Below, piece after piece: positions 1 through 8,561 of a DNA stretch of 33,422 bases (position 1 is the first letter of the stretch; each line of letters opens with the position of its first letter). Position numbers and translations under genes: made by a program. Source of the stretch: Thermodesulfovibrionales bacterium (GTDB taxonomy: Bacteria; Nitrospirota; Thermodesulfovibrionia; Thermodesulfovibrionales; Dissulfurispiraceae); the NCBI GenBank assembly GCA_026415695.1, contig JAOAGP010000122.1:1-33422 (forward strand), in the 5' to 3' direction. A model generated the notes under the pieces. It saw only the letters and a program-made list of their open reading frames with translations, had not been told where the DNA came from and made no database searches.

Positions 1-11
1 AACTACAAAAT

Positions 12-27
12 TGTAGAATAACTGACA
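12..27. promoter_or_regulatory. candidate NifA upstream activator site
   Basis: The bases fit TGT-N10-ACA exactly, the established NifA upstream-activator consensus, and lie about 100 bp upstream of the sigma-54-like element before nifH. That is a usual distance for an enhancer site. The left half overlaps a perfect inverted repeat (CTACAA-AA-TTGTAG, 3-16). Only six positions are fixed, so a chance match is possible; the position and the neighbouring promoter make it credible. No nifA gene is in the window. Confidence 0.5.
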
Positions 28-122
28 AATATGTAGTTTAATTCAGGTAGTCAATGTTTAACCTATAAAAATAAGTGTTTGATAAATAATGTTATATCAA
101 GTGTGCATCGGGAATTTTTGTT

Positions 123-139
123 TTGGCATCAGTCTTGAG
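123..139 (+). promoter_or_regulatory. sigma-54-like (-24/-12) promoter of nifH
   Basis: TTGGCATCAGTCTTGAG keeps the -24 block (TTGGCA), the GG-N10-G spacing and the TTG of the -12 block. It deviates from YTGGCACGRNNNTTGCW by A for the C of the -12 GC, and by TC for CG after the -24 block. Transcription would begin near 150, giving a leader of about 45 nt before nifH. Inferred role: nitrogen-regulated transcription of the nif operon. Confidence 0.55.
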
Positions 140-164
140 TAGTAACATTACAAAACAGATTTAG

Positions 165-1034
<870 letters not shown>

Positions 1035-1042
1035 ATAGAGCG

Positions 1043-1120
1043 GAAGTTAGGTAGCATGGAAGTTGGTAAGTAGATTTCCGATTACTGGGCTGCATAACTT
1101 CTGGACTACGGTAGAAGTTA
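1043..1120 (+). promoter_or_regulatory. nifH-nifD intercistronic hairpin region
   Basis: TAACTTCT (1095-1102) and AGAAGTTA (1113-1120) form a perfect 8-bp stem around a 10-nt loop. An upstream GAAGTTA (1043-1049) could pair with the same TAACTTC strand, so two stems would be mutually exclusive. A third GAAGTT lies at about 1059. There is no U-tract, so this is not a simple intrinsic terminator. A role in stabilising nifH mRNA or lowering nifDK expression is inference only. Confidence 0.4.
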
Positions 1121-1156
1121 ATTAATTAAATCAAAACATTCAAACAAGGAGGAACA

Positions 1157-2584
1157 ATGAGTTCACTAATAAAGCAGTCTCAAAAGATGATTGAGGAGGT
1201 CTTGGAGGCATATCCTGAAAAGACCAGAAAAGACAGGGCAAAACACCTTGCAGCAAATGACCCTACGGGTAGTTGTTCAACCTGTCAGGTCAAGTCAAAT
1301 ATAAAGTCTCGCCCCGGTGTCATGACCGTTAGAGGGTGTGCCTATGCAGGTGCAAAAGGTGTGGTTTGGGGTCCTGTCAAAGACCAAGTGACAATCAGTC
1401 ATGGTCCTATTGGTTGTGGACAGTATAGCTGGTGGTCAAGGAGAAATTATTACAATGGTATCACAGGTGTTGATACCTTTGGCACGATGCACATAACGAC
1501 GGACTTTCAAGAAAAAGACATTGTTTATGGTGGTGATAAAGGACTCCATGCAGCACTTCATGAACTCAAACAACTCTTTCCACTTGCAAAGAGCATGGGG
1601 ATACTTTCTGAGTGTCCTGTTGGTCTTATCGGTGATGACATTGAGGCTGTAGCAAAGAAGGCATCAAAGGAATTGGGCATCCCCATAGTGCCTGTAAGAT
1701 GTGAGGGTTTTAGGGGTGTTAGTCAGTCATTAGGACATCATATTGCTAATGACACAATAAGGGATTACATACTTGGCAAGGGTAAGTTAGAAGACTCAAC
1801 ACCCTATGATGTAGCCCTCATTGGAGATTACAACATTGGTGGTGATGCGTGGGCATCAAGAAAGATTCTTGAAGAACTTGGCTTGAGGGTCATTGCCCAG
1901 TGGACAGGTGATTCATCAATAAATGAACTTGGTATTGCCCATAAATCAAAACTCAATCTCATTCATTGCTATCGTTCAATGAATTATATATGTAGACACA
2001 TGGAAGAGGCTTACGGAATCCCATGGGTTGAGTTTAACTTCTTTGGACCAACGAAGATTTATCAGAGCATAAGGAAGATTGCGAGTTACTTTGATGATAG
2101 GATTAAGGAGAATGCAGAGAAACTCATTGCCAAATACAAGCCCGAGATGGACAAGGTGATTGAGGAATTTAGACCTCGTTTAGAAGGTAAAAAGGTGATG
2201 CTCTATGTAGGTGGTCTCCGTCCAAGACACACAATAGGTGCTTACGAGGATTTGGGCATGGAGGTCGTTGCAACTGGGTATGAGTTTGGACACAATGATG
2301 ACTACAAGAGGACATATCCCGAGATGCCAGAGGGTTCAATAATAATGGATGATGCAACCTTGTATGAACTTGAGGAGTTTAGCAGGAGATTAAGACCTGA
2401 CTTGGTTGGTTCTGGGATTAAGGAGAAGTATTCATATCATAAATTGGGCGTGCCGTTTAGACAAATGCACTCTTGGGATTATTCAGGACCTTATCATGGT
2501 TTTGATGGCTTCCCTGTGTTTGCAAGGGACATGGACATGACGGTCAATAGCCCAACATGGAAACTAATAAGGAGGAAGAGATGA
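1157..2584 (+). CDS. nifD: nitrogenase MoFe protein alpha chain NifD
   Basis: This is the alpha subunit of dinitrogenase, carrying the FeMo cofactor and half of the P-cluster. P-cluster cysteines are C61 (RGCAYAG), C87 (GPIGCG) and C153 (SECPVG). The FeMo-co ligands are C271 (IHCYRSMNY) and H447 (SGPYHGFDG). The Q190 and H194 equivalents of the substrate-site residues Gln191 and His195 are present. At 475 residues it is close to the Azotobacter-type length and lacks the large insertion of clostridial NifD. A strong AAGGAGG site precedes the ATG. The stop codon overlaps the nifK start in an ATGA arrangement, implying coupled translation of the two subunits. Confidence 0.99.
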   Translation: MSSLIKQSQKMIEEVLEAYPEKTRKDRAKHLAANDPTGSCSTCQVKSNIKSRPGVMTVRGCAYAGAKGVVWGPVKDQVTISHGPIGCGQYSWWSRRNYYNGITGVDTFGTMHITTDFQEKDIVYGGDKGLHAALHELKQLFPLAKSMGILSECPVGLIGDDIEAVAKKASKELGIPIVPVRCEGFRGVSQSLGHHIANDTIRDYILGKGKLEDSTPYDVALIGDYNIGGDAWASRKILEELGLRVIAQWTGDSSINELGIAHKSKLNLIHCYRSMNYICRHMEEAYGIPWVEFNFFGPTKIYQSIRKIASYFDDRIKENAEKLIAKYKPEMDKVIEEFRPRLEGKKVMLYVGGLRPRHTIGAYEDLGMEVVATGYEFGHNDDYKRTYPEMPEGSIIMDDATLYELEEFSRRLRPDLVGSGIKEKYSYHKLGVPFRQMHSWDYSGPYHGFDGFPVFARDMDMTVNSPTWKLIRRKR

Positions 2585-4095
2585 GCAGATTGAATGTTTT
2601 AGACCACAATGACTTGTTTATAAAGGATGAATACCTGAAGCAGTTTGAAGACAAAAAGGTCTTTGAAAATTGTCCAACTGCAGAGGAGATTAAAAAGATT
2701 GAAAAATGGACAAAGAGTGAGGAATACAAAGAGTTAAACTTTAAGAGACAACACATAAAGATAAATCCTCACAAGGCATGTCAGCCACTTGGTGCGATTT
2801 TCTGTGCTTCAGGATTTGCAGATACATTGCCTTTCGTGCAAGGGGCGCAGGGATGTGTGGCATACTTTAGGAGCCATTTGAGTAGGCACTTCAAAGAGCC
2901 TATGGCTGCAGTGTCAACATCTATGACTGAAGATGCCGCTGTCTTTGGTGGGCTAAATAACATGCTTGAGGGTCTTGAAAATGCCTATCAACTCTACAAA
3001 CCAAAGATGATGGCAGTATCTACGACCTGTATGGCAGAGGTTATTGGGGATGATTTAAATGCCTTCATCAAACAGGCAAAGGACAAGGGAGTTGTGCCAA
3101 AAGACTTGCCCATCCCCTTTGCCCATACACCGAGTTTTGTGGGTTCATACCTTACAGGGTATGACAACATGATGAAGGGCATCTTGTCTTACATCTCTAC
3201 TGGTAAAAAGAGTTATCCCACAGGGAATATAAACTTTATACCCGGTTTTGATACCTACACAGGCAATTACAGGGAACTAAAGAGACTTATGCACATGATG
3301 GGTGTAAGACACACTATTTTAGCCGATGTGAGCAATGTCTATGACTCACCAAATGATGGACGCTATCTACTGTATCCGGGTGGCACACCGCTTGATGAGG
3401 CAGCAAATAGTGTAAATGGTTCAGCCACGATTGCACTACAGAGGTATTCAACTATTAAGACGCTTGAATACATCGGCAAGGAGTGGGTGCAGGCTACAAA
3501 GGTGATAAGACCAATAGGTATAAAGAACACGGATTTATTCCTTGAGGAGATTAGCAAGATTTCAGGCATACCCATACCTCAATCCATTGAGGATGAAAGG
3601 GGTAGGGCAGTAGATGCCATGATTGACTCCCATCCCTATGTTCACGGAAAGAAGTTTGCCATAGTTGCAGACCCTGATATGGCGATTGGTCTGTGCAACT
3701 TTATCATGGAGATGGGAGGAATTCCAGTGCATGTAGTTAGCACAAATGCAGATAAGAAGTTTCAAGAGGAGATTGAGGAGATACTTGCTCAAGACCCATT
3801 TGGCAAGGAGGCAAAGGTCTATGCAGGCTATGACATGTGGCACTTGAGGTCTTTGCTCTTTACAGAACCAGTGGACTTTCTCATAGGCAATTCATATGCG
3901 AAGTTTCTATGGAGAGATACAGGGACGCCACTAATAAGGATAGGTTTCCCCCTCTTTGACAGACATCATCTTCACAGGTATCCGATAATCGGGTATCAGG
4001 GTGCTATCAATCTACTAAACTGGATTGTCAACACAGTCCTTGATGAGCTTGATAGAAAGACGATGCACACTACGAGTTTTGATGTGATTAGATAA
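2581..4095 (+). CDS. nifK: nitrogenase MoFe protein beta chain NifK
   Basis: This is the beta subunit of dinitrogenase and shares the P-cluster with NifD. P-cluster ligand cysteines are C67 (HKACQPLGA), C92 ([10 protein letters not shown]) and C150 (STTCMAE), numbered from the ATG at 2581. I chose this start because GGAGG at 2571-2575 is correctly spaced and the ATG overlaps the nifD TGA. An in-frame ATG at 2557 would add eight residues but has no ribosome site. The protein of 504 residues is the long beta-chain type. The closing segment rich in GFPLFDRH and [14 protein letters not shown] is characteristic of NifK. Confidence 0.99.
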   Translation: MSRLNVLDHNDLFIKDEYLKQFEDKKVFENCPTAEEIKKIEKWTKSEEYKELNFKRQHIKINPHKACQPLGAIFCASGFADTLPFVQGAQGCVAYFRSHLSRHFKEPMAAVSTSMTEDAAVFGGLNNMLEGLENAYQLYKPKMMAVSTTCMAEVIGDDLNAFIKQAKDKGVVPKDLPIPFAHTPSFVGSYLTGYDNMMKGILSYISTGKKSYPTGNINFIPGFDTYTGNYRELKRLMHMMGVRHTILADVSNVYDSPNDGRYLLYPGGTPLDEAANSVNGSATIALQRYSTIKTLEYIGKEWVQATKVIRPIGIKNTDLFLEEISKISGIPIPQSIEDERGRAVDAMIDSHPYVHGKKFAIVADPDMAIGLCNFIMEMGGIPVHVVSTNADKKFQEEIEEILAQDPFGKEAKVYAGYDMWHLRSLLFTEPVDFLIGNSYAKFLWRDTGTPLIRIGFPLFDRHHLHRYPIIGYQGAINLLNWIVNTVLDELDRKTMHTTSFDVIR

Positions 4096-4107
4096 AAGGA
4101 AGGAGCC

Positions 4108-6732
4108 ATGTTTAGCACAGAAAAGGTTTATAAAGAAGGCTGTTTGCCAGAGACAAAACAGGGTGTATGTCGCAGTAGGGGAGGCGAGTCATGTGCCTTT
4201 GATGGTGCGATGATTGTCCTTCAACCACTTGCAGACTGTGCACATATTGTCCATGGACCTATTGCGTGTTGTGCTAATTCATGGGAAGGCAGAGGCACAC
4301 TTTCAACCCATGGTGATTTATACAAACATGGGTTTACAACGAGCATGACTGAATTAGACATCATTTACGGGTCAGAGGGGAAACTCTACGATGCCATCAT
4401 CCATACGGTTAAAAAGGTAAATCCTGAAGCTGTATTTGTATATGCAACCTGTGTGAGTGGATTGATTGGCGAGGACATTGAAGCTGTGTGTAAAAGGGCA
4501 GAGACGGAAACTGGCAAAAGGATTATACCGGTGAATGCACCGGGTTTTGTAGGACCAAAGAACCTTGGAAATAGACTTGCCGGTGAGACCCTTCTTGAAT
4601 ATGTCATAGGCACTGCTGAATTTGACGGAGAGTTTGAGCCAAATACAGCCGTAATAAATCTCATCGGTGAATACAACATTGCTGGTGATTTGTATGATGT
4701 TGAACCTGTGTTAAAAGAGGCTGGCATAAACATACTTTCAAGGATGACAGGCAACGGGACATTTAAGGAGATTACCTATGCACATAGGGCACATCTCAAT
4801 GTTGTGGTCTGTAGCAGGGCATTAATAAATGTTGCAAAGGTGATGCAGCGGCGATATGGCATCCCGTATGTTGAGGCATCCTTCTTTGGCATGACCGAGA
4901 TGGCAAGGACAATGAGATTGATTGCTCAGGAGATAAAAACAACAAGACCAGATATTGATATTACTGAGCGAGTTGAGTCTGTTATCAACAGGTATGAGGC
5001 AATCACAAGGGATAGGCTTAATGCCTTTACAACATTAAAAGGCAAGAGGGCAATACTTTATGGCGGTGGTGTCAAGAGTTGGTCATACATAAATGCGTTG
5101 AGGGATTTAGGTATTGAGCCAGTAGCGGTGGCTGTAAAGAAAAGCACATATGAAGATGAGCAAAAGGTCAAGGAACTATTAGGAGATAAAGCACTCATTT
5201 TTGAAGACACAACTGCAAAAAACATCAAGAGGATTTATAAGGAATACGATGCACATATGCTAATAGCAGGAAGCAGAAATCTATACATTGCAGTAAAAGA
5301 GGGCTATCCCTATGTGGATATCAATCAGGAAAGGCATATCTCTTACGCTGGTTACAATGGGCTTGTAAATTTAGCAGAGCAGATTGATGCAGGGTTGAGA
5401 TTTTATGGGGTTAGTAATCAGGTAAGACCTCATACCGTTACACTCAAGCATAAGGAAAACACCAAGATTGAAATAGACCCATTGAGACATTCTCAATCTA
5501 TGGGGGCTATTATGGCTATTCAGGGCATTGACAGGGCAATGCCGATACTTCATGGAGGACAGGGGTGTAGTTTCTTAAGTAAGGTGCTGTTAATCAAGCA
5601 CTTTAGAGAACCCATTGCATTGTCAGTCTCAAGGCTGTTTACTGAGGATGTAGTGATGGGAAGTGAGGAAAAACTCCAAAAGGTGATTGAGGATACAATA
5701 AGCAAGCAGAATCCTGATTTGATAGCCGTGTTATCAACTGCACTGTCTGATGTAAAGGGTGATGATATAAGTAGGGTCATAAAGGATGTGAAGGGGTTAC
5801 CAAATTCAAGTGGCACGACTATTTTAAGTGTAAGCACCCCTGATTACGAAGGGGGGCTACAGGATGGATACATGAAGGTATTAAAGGCATTATTGGTAGA
5901 GACCATGCCTAAATACCCAATATCACAGAAGGATAAGATAAGTGGTCAGATAAATATCATTGCAGGTAGTCATCTCACTCCAGCGGATTTTGTTGAGATT
6001 AGGGAGATAGTAGAGGCATTTAGATTAAAGCCCATATTCATACCTGATTTAGGTTGTTTAGATGGTAGCAGAAAAGGGTTTTCAGCCCTAACTTCTGGGG
6101 GGACTACTATGGCAGATATTAAGAATGCCTGTGCCTCTGAATTTAGCATCGTCATTGGGTCGTCTTTGGGTAATTCATCAGATAGCCCAGCGAGGATGAT
6201 TGAGGACTTGTGTGCGATAGGTTTTGTCACCTTTGAGGGACTCCAGAGCCTTTCTGAGATAGACAGGTTTTTTGACACCTTGAGAATGATTAGTGGCAGG
6301 GATATACCGCAGAGGTATCAAAGACAAAGGGCAAGGCTGATTGATGGAATGAGGGATGCACATTTTTATCTTTCATCAAAGAGGGCAATCATTGCCCTTG
6401 AGAGTGACCATGCAATACAAATCTCACGGTTACTTGAGGATATGTCAATGCAGACGGTATTAACAGTCGTTCCGTTGTTAAAAGACGATGCAGATAAGAT
6501 TGTGACAAGAACAATTATGCAAGGTGATTTAAATGATATTGATGAGAGGGCTGATGTAATAATCTCCAACTCTCATGCAGAGCAAAGGGCAAGATTATTG
6601 GATATCCCGCTTTATCAAATAGGTTTTCCGTCATACAAGTTGATAGGAATGACACACAGGGAGACTATTGGATACAGAGGGATGCTTAATTGTATTAACG
6701 ATTTGGTAAATCTAATTCATGGAGGTCACTAA
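4108..6732 (+). CDS. nifEN: fused FeMo-co scaffold protein NifE-NifN
   Basis: One uninterrupted 874-residue frame contains a NifE homologue (about 1-437) followed by a NifN homologue (about 440-874). NifE and NifN normally form a separate-subunit alpha2beta2 scaffold that receives NifB-co and matures it to FeMo-co. In the NifE half, C29 (ESCAFDG), C54/C55 (GPIACCANSW) and C115 (YATCVSG) lie where NifE holds its [4Fe-4S] cluster. The NifN half keeps the QGC cysteine (C487) in LHGGQGC and a C-terminal GYRGML segment. The junction near nt 5425 has almost no linker. An AAGGAAGGAG site precedes the ATG, 12 bp after nifK. The fusion would force 1:1 stoichiometry. It could alternatively reflect a sequencing fusion, but the frame shows no scar. 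Confidence 0.96.
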   Translation: MFSTEKVYKEGCLPETKQGVCRSRGGESCAFDGAMIVLQPLADCAHIVHGPIACCANSWEGRGTLSTHGDLYKHGFTTSMTELDIIYGSEGKLYDAIIHTVKKVNPEAVFVYATCVSGLIGEDIEAVCKRAETETGKRIIPVNAPGFVGPKNLGNRLAGETLLEYVIGTAEFDGEFEPNTAVINLIGEYNIAGDLYDVEPVLKEAGINILSRMTGNGTFKEITYAHRAHLNVVVCSRALINVAKVMQRRYGIPYVEASFFGMTEMARTMRLIAQEIKTTRPDIDITERVESVINRYEAITRDRLNAFTTLKGKRAILYGGGVKSWSYINALRDLGIEPVAVAVKKSTYEDEQKVKELLGDKALIFEDTTAKNIKRIYKEYDAHMLIAGSRNLYIAVKEGYPYVDINQERHISYAGYNGLVNLAEQIDAGLRFYGVSNQVRPHTVTLKHKENTKIEIDPLRHSQSMGAIMAIQGIDRAMPILHGGQGCSFLSKVLLIKHFREPIALSVSRLFTEDVVMGSEEKLQKVIEDTISKQNPDLIAVLSTALSDVKGDDISRVIKDVKGLPNSSGTTILSVSTPDYEGGLQDGYMKVLKALLVETMPKYPISQKDKISGQINIIAGSHLTPADFVEIREIVEAFRLKPIFIPDLGCLDGSRKGFSALTSGGTTMADIKNACASEFSIVIGSSLGNSSDSPARMIEDLCAIGFVTFEGLQSLSEIDRFFDTLRMISGRDIPQRYQRQRARLIDGMRDAHFYLSSKRAIIALESDHAIQISRLLEDMSMQTVLTVVPLLKDDADKIVTRTIMQGDLNDIDERADVIISNSHAEQRARLLDIPLYQIGFPSYKLIGMTHRETIGYRGMLNCINDLVNLIHGGH

Positions 6733-7134
6733 ATGAAGGTAGCCTTTGCAACGACTGATGAAAAGACGATTAATGAACATTTTGGTAGGGCAGGCAAGTT
6801 TGTGGTCTATAGCCTCACACCTGAAAGATACGATTTTTTGGAGGTAAGGGTCTTTGCAGATGGAAGGGATAAGGAGATTGAAGAAACAAAGGGCATGGGA
6901 AGTATTCATGATGAGAGGGTTGAGGCAAAGGTGGATAGGCTTTCAGATTGTAAGATTATTTACCTCACAGAGATTGGAGGACCTTCGGCAGCAAGGCTTG
7001 TAAGGAGGGGGATGATGCCAATTAAGGTAAAGGAAGGAGTGGGTATTGAGGAGTCTCTCATTAAACTACAGGAGACACTTAAGACATCACCACCACCTTG
7101 GCTAAAGAAGGCAATGATGACAAATGGAAATTGA
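6733..7134 (+). CDS. nifX: NifX/NifB-C-terminal-type cofactor-binding protein
   Basis: This 133-residue protein belongs to the dinitrogenase iron-molybdenum cofactor family (NifX/NafY/VnfX and the C-terminal domain of long NifB). Known members bind NifB-co or the VK-cluster and shuttle precursors between NifB and NifEN. Family hallmarks are the opening MKVAFATTD, the NEHFGRAGKF loop with a likely cluster-binding histidine (H16), and the later GGPSAARLVRRGMMPI segment. It starts directly after the nifEN stop with a GGAGG site inside the end of nifEN, so translation is probably coupled. The NifB of this cluster lacks this domain, so NifX supplies it as a separate protein. Confidence 0.88.
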   Translation: MKVAFATTDEKTINEHFGRAGKFVVYSLTPERYDFLEVRVFADGRDKEIEETKGMGSIHDERVEAKVDRLSDCKIIYLTEIGGPSAARLVRRGMMPIKVKEGVGIEESLIKLQETLKTSPPPWLKKAMMTNGN

Positions 7135-7172
7135 GATTTTCTCAAAATAAACATCAAGGAGGAATAAAGACT

Positions 7173-7490
7173 ATGAAGATGATTAGGGCTTTTGTAAGAC
7201 CAGAAAAGGAACAGGAGATAGTCCTTGCACTTGAAGGGGCAGGGTTTCCCTCATTAACCAAGATGCCTGTATTTGGTAGGGGTAAACAGAAAGGGTTACA
7301 GGTTGGACCTGTGCATTATGATGAGTTGCCAAAGACACTTCTTATGATGGTAGTTGATGACGAAGATGTAAAGAAGGTTGTATCCATCATAACTGAAAAG
7401 GCAAAGACGGGCTTTATCGGTGATGGAAAGATATTTGTTAGTCCTGTAGAGGCAGCATACACAGTAAGGACAGGGGAGGCAGTCCTATGA
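7173..7490 (+). CDS. nifI1: GlnB-like nitrogenase regulator NifI1
   Basis: This is a PII-superfamily protein of 105 residues. In methanogens and many anaerobes NifI1 works with NifI2 to bind and inhibit dinitrogenase on ammonium addition, relieved by 2-oxoglutarate and ATP. Visible signatures are the opening MKMIRAFVRPEK, the GRGKQKG motif before a shortened T-loop, and the GDGKIFVSPVE block with a following TVRTGE. The ATG at 7173 is chosen over an upstream TTG at 7098 because AAGGAGGA at 7156-7163 fits it, and family members begin here. The gene ends in an ATGA overlap with nifI2. Confidence 0.93.
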   Translation: MKMIRAFVRPEKEQEIVLALEGAGFPSLTKMPVFGRGKQKGLQVGPVHYDELPKTLLMMVVDDEDVKKVVSIITEKAKTGFIGDGKIFVSPVEAAYTVRTGEAVL

Positions 7491-7903
7491 AAGAGATAAC
7501 AGCGATTATAAGAAGGGATAAGGTTCCAGAGACAAAGACTGCCCTTTCAGAGATAGGCTTTCCATCAATGACCCTTCAGAGTTGTGAAGGCAGGGGCAAG
7601 CAAAAAGGTGCAATGTGTGCAGAGATGGACTCTGAGATGCCTGATAGTTTTTGCACCGTTGTTAAGTTAAAACCTACTCCTTCAACCTATGCACTTGAAC
7701 ATACGCTTCCCAAGGTTGCTATGTTTGTGCCAAAGAAGATGATAACGATGGTTGTGCCAGATGATAAGGTTGATATCATAGTAGATACCATTATCAAGAC
7801 AAACCAAAGTGGTCAGAGAGGGGATGGAAAGATATTTGTCTCTCCAATAGATTCTGCCTTAAGGGTAAGGACTGGGGAGAGAGACTGTGATGCAGTTAGA
7901 TAG
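7487..7903 (+). CDS. nifI2: GlnB-like nitrogenase regulator NifI2
   Basis: This is the 138-residue partner of NifI1 in post-translational nitrogenase control. It opens with MKEITAIIRRDK, typical of NifI2, keeps GRGKQKG, has the longer T-loop insert of NifI2 (around residues 40-75), and ends with the GDGKIFVSPIDSALRVRTGE block. It overlaps nifI1 by four bases. In most genomes nifI1I2 sit between nifH and nifD; here they follow nifX. Neither NifI shows the ELYRGAEY-type T-loop in which classical PII is uridylylated, so the nearby GlnD probably acts on another PII protein (inference). Confidence 0.93.
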   Translation: MKEITAIIRRDKVPETKTALSEIGFPSMTLQSCEGRGKQKGAMCAEMDSEMPDSFCTVVKLKPTPSTYALEHTLPKVAMFVPKKMITMVVPDDKVDIIVDTIIKTNQSGQRGDGKIFVSPIDSALRVRTGERDCDAVR

Positions 7904-7915
7904 GGAGGTAAAGTT

Positions 7916-8191
7916 ATGGCAATAGTTGGTTATACAAGGGGTGGTGATACATGGACACCTAAATTTATAGAATTTATTGATGTTGAGAAGTGTATTGGCT
8001 GTGGAAGGTGCTATAAGGTATGTGGCAGGGATGTATTGATGCTCATAGAAAAGCCCTTTGAAGGTGAAGACGAATATGGAGATGACATGGGTAATAAGGT
8101 AATGTCAATCAGTAATCCGATGAATTGTATTGGCTGTGAGGCATGTGCAAGGGTCTGCACTAAAAAGTGCCAGACCCATGTAGAAATTTAA
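7916..8191 (+). CDS. nif-associated 2x[4Fe-4S] ferredoxin (FdxB/ferredoxin III type)
   Basis: This small soluble electron carrier has 91 residues and two full CxxCxxCxxxC motifs: C26-C29-C32-C36 and C71-C74-C77-C81, with a further C85. The opening with TRGGDTWTPKFI and the insert between the clusters match the nif-specific ferredoxin III family (FdxB) found in many nif operons. Its likely role is feeding electrons to nitrogenase or to cofactor-assembly enzymes. GGGAGG lies 7 bp before the ATG, 12 bp after nifI2. It is the last gene before the palindromic element. Confidence 0.9.
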   Translation: MAIVGYTRGGDTWTPKFIEFIDVEKCIGCGRCYKVCGRDVLMLIEKPFEGEDEYGDDMGNKVMSISNPMNCIGCEACARVCTKKCQTHVEI

Positions 8192-8204
8192 TGCCATATA
8201 CCAA

Positions 8205-8523
8205 AACCCCAGAGACACAGAGAGTAGTTGTGATGATTGTTTTTACAGGGGTGCCTAAAATAAATTGATTTATTTTAAAAAAGGGGGATAAATCTGAATA
8301 AACAAATAACGACCCCTTATAAAAAGGCTTAATGGGATAGAGTGAAAAAAATTTTTTACTAAAAAAAAACAAGTTGCAGCCATAAATATCCTGTTGATTT
8401 ATTTGTTTATGAAGATTTATAACCCTTTTGATAAATATTTTTTTGACAAATATGGTTTCAGGTATTAAATAATGAAGTGGATTATGAAACTCGTTTATTT
8501 AAAATCTCTGTGTCTCTGTGGTT
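8205..8523. mobile_element. MITE-like palindromic element, no ORF
   Basis: This fills most of the 370-bp gap between the ferredoxin gene and nifB. The ends are inverted repeats matching at 18 of 19 positions, with core CAGAGACACAGAGA at 8210-8223 and its reverse complement at 8505-8518. Inside are 31-nt arms at 8279-8309 and 8399-8429 pairing at 27 of 31 positions. There is a perfect 10-bp hairpin with a 2-nt loop at 8256-8277 and an AT-rich central hairpin at 8341-8360. There is no coding frame of note. CAGAGACACAGAG-type repeats occur between genes in many bacterial genomes (recollection, not checked). No clear target-site duplication is seen. It could equally be a transcribed structured RNA. 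Confidence 0.6.
8279..8429. repeat. internal 31-bp inverted repeat with 89-nt spacer
   Basis: The left arm (8279-8309) and right arm (8399-8429) pair as blocks of 7, 8 and 12 bp separated by two 2-nt mismatches. The spacer (8310-8398) is AT-rich and holds a hairpin at 8341-8360. The centre of symmetry is within about 10 bp of the centre of the outer inverted repeats, so the element is one nested palindrome. Confidence 0.8.
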
Positions 8524-8561
8524 AATCCTGTTGGTAAAATAATTTTTGTGGAGGTATTTAC

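Noticed and set aside
2557-2580. Upstream ATG that would extend NifK by eight residues
   Set aside because: It has no ribosome site. The ATG at 2581 has GGAGG and an ATGA overlap with nifD.
4386-4754. 122-codon minus-strand frame inside the NifE half of nifEN
   Set aside because: It is a shadow of a highly conserved coding sequence with no independent evidence.
7098-7172. TTG start that would extend NifI1 by 25 residues into nifX
   Set aside because: NifI1 proteins begin at MKMIRA, and AAGGAGGA is correctly placed for the ATG at 7173.
8192-8561. A small protein gene in the fdx-nifB gap
   Set aside because: The only frame there (minus strand, 8160-8372) overlaps the ferredoxin gene and the palindrome, is low in complexity, and has no ribosome site.
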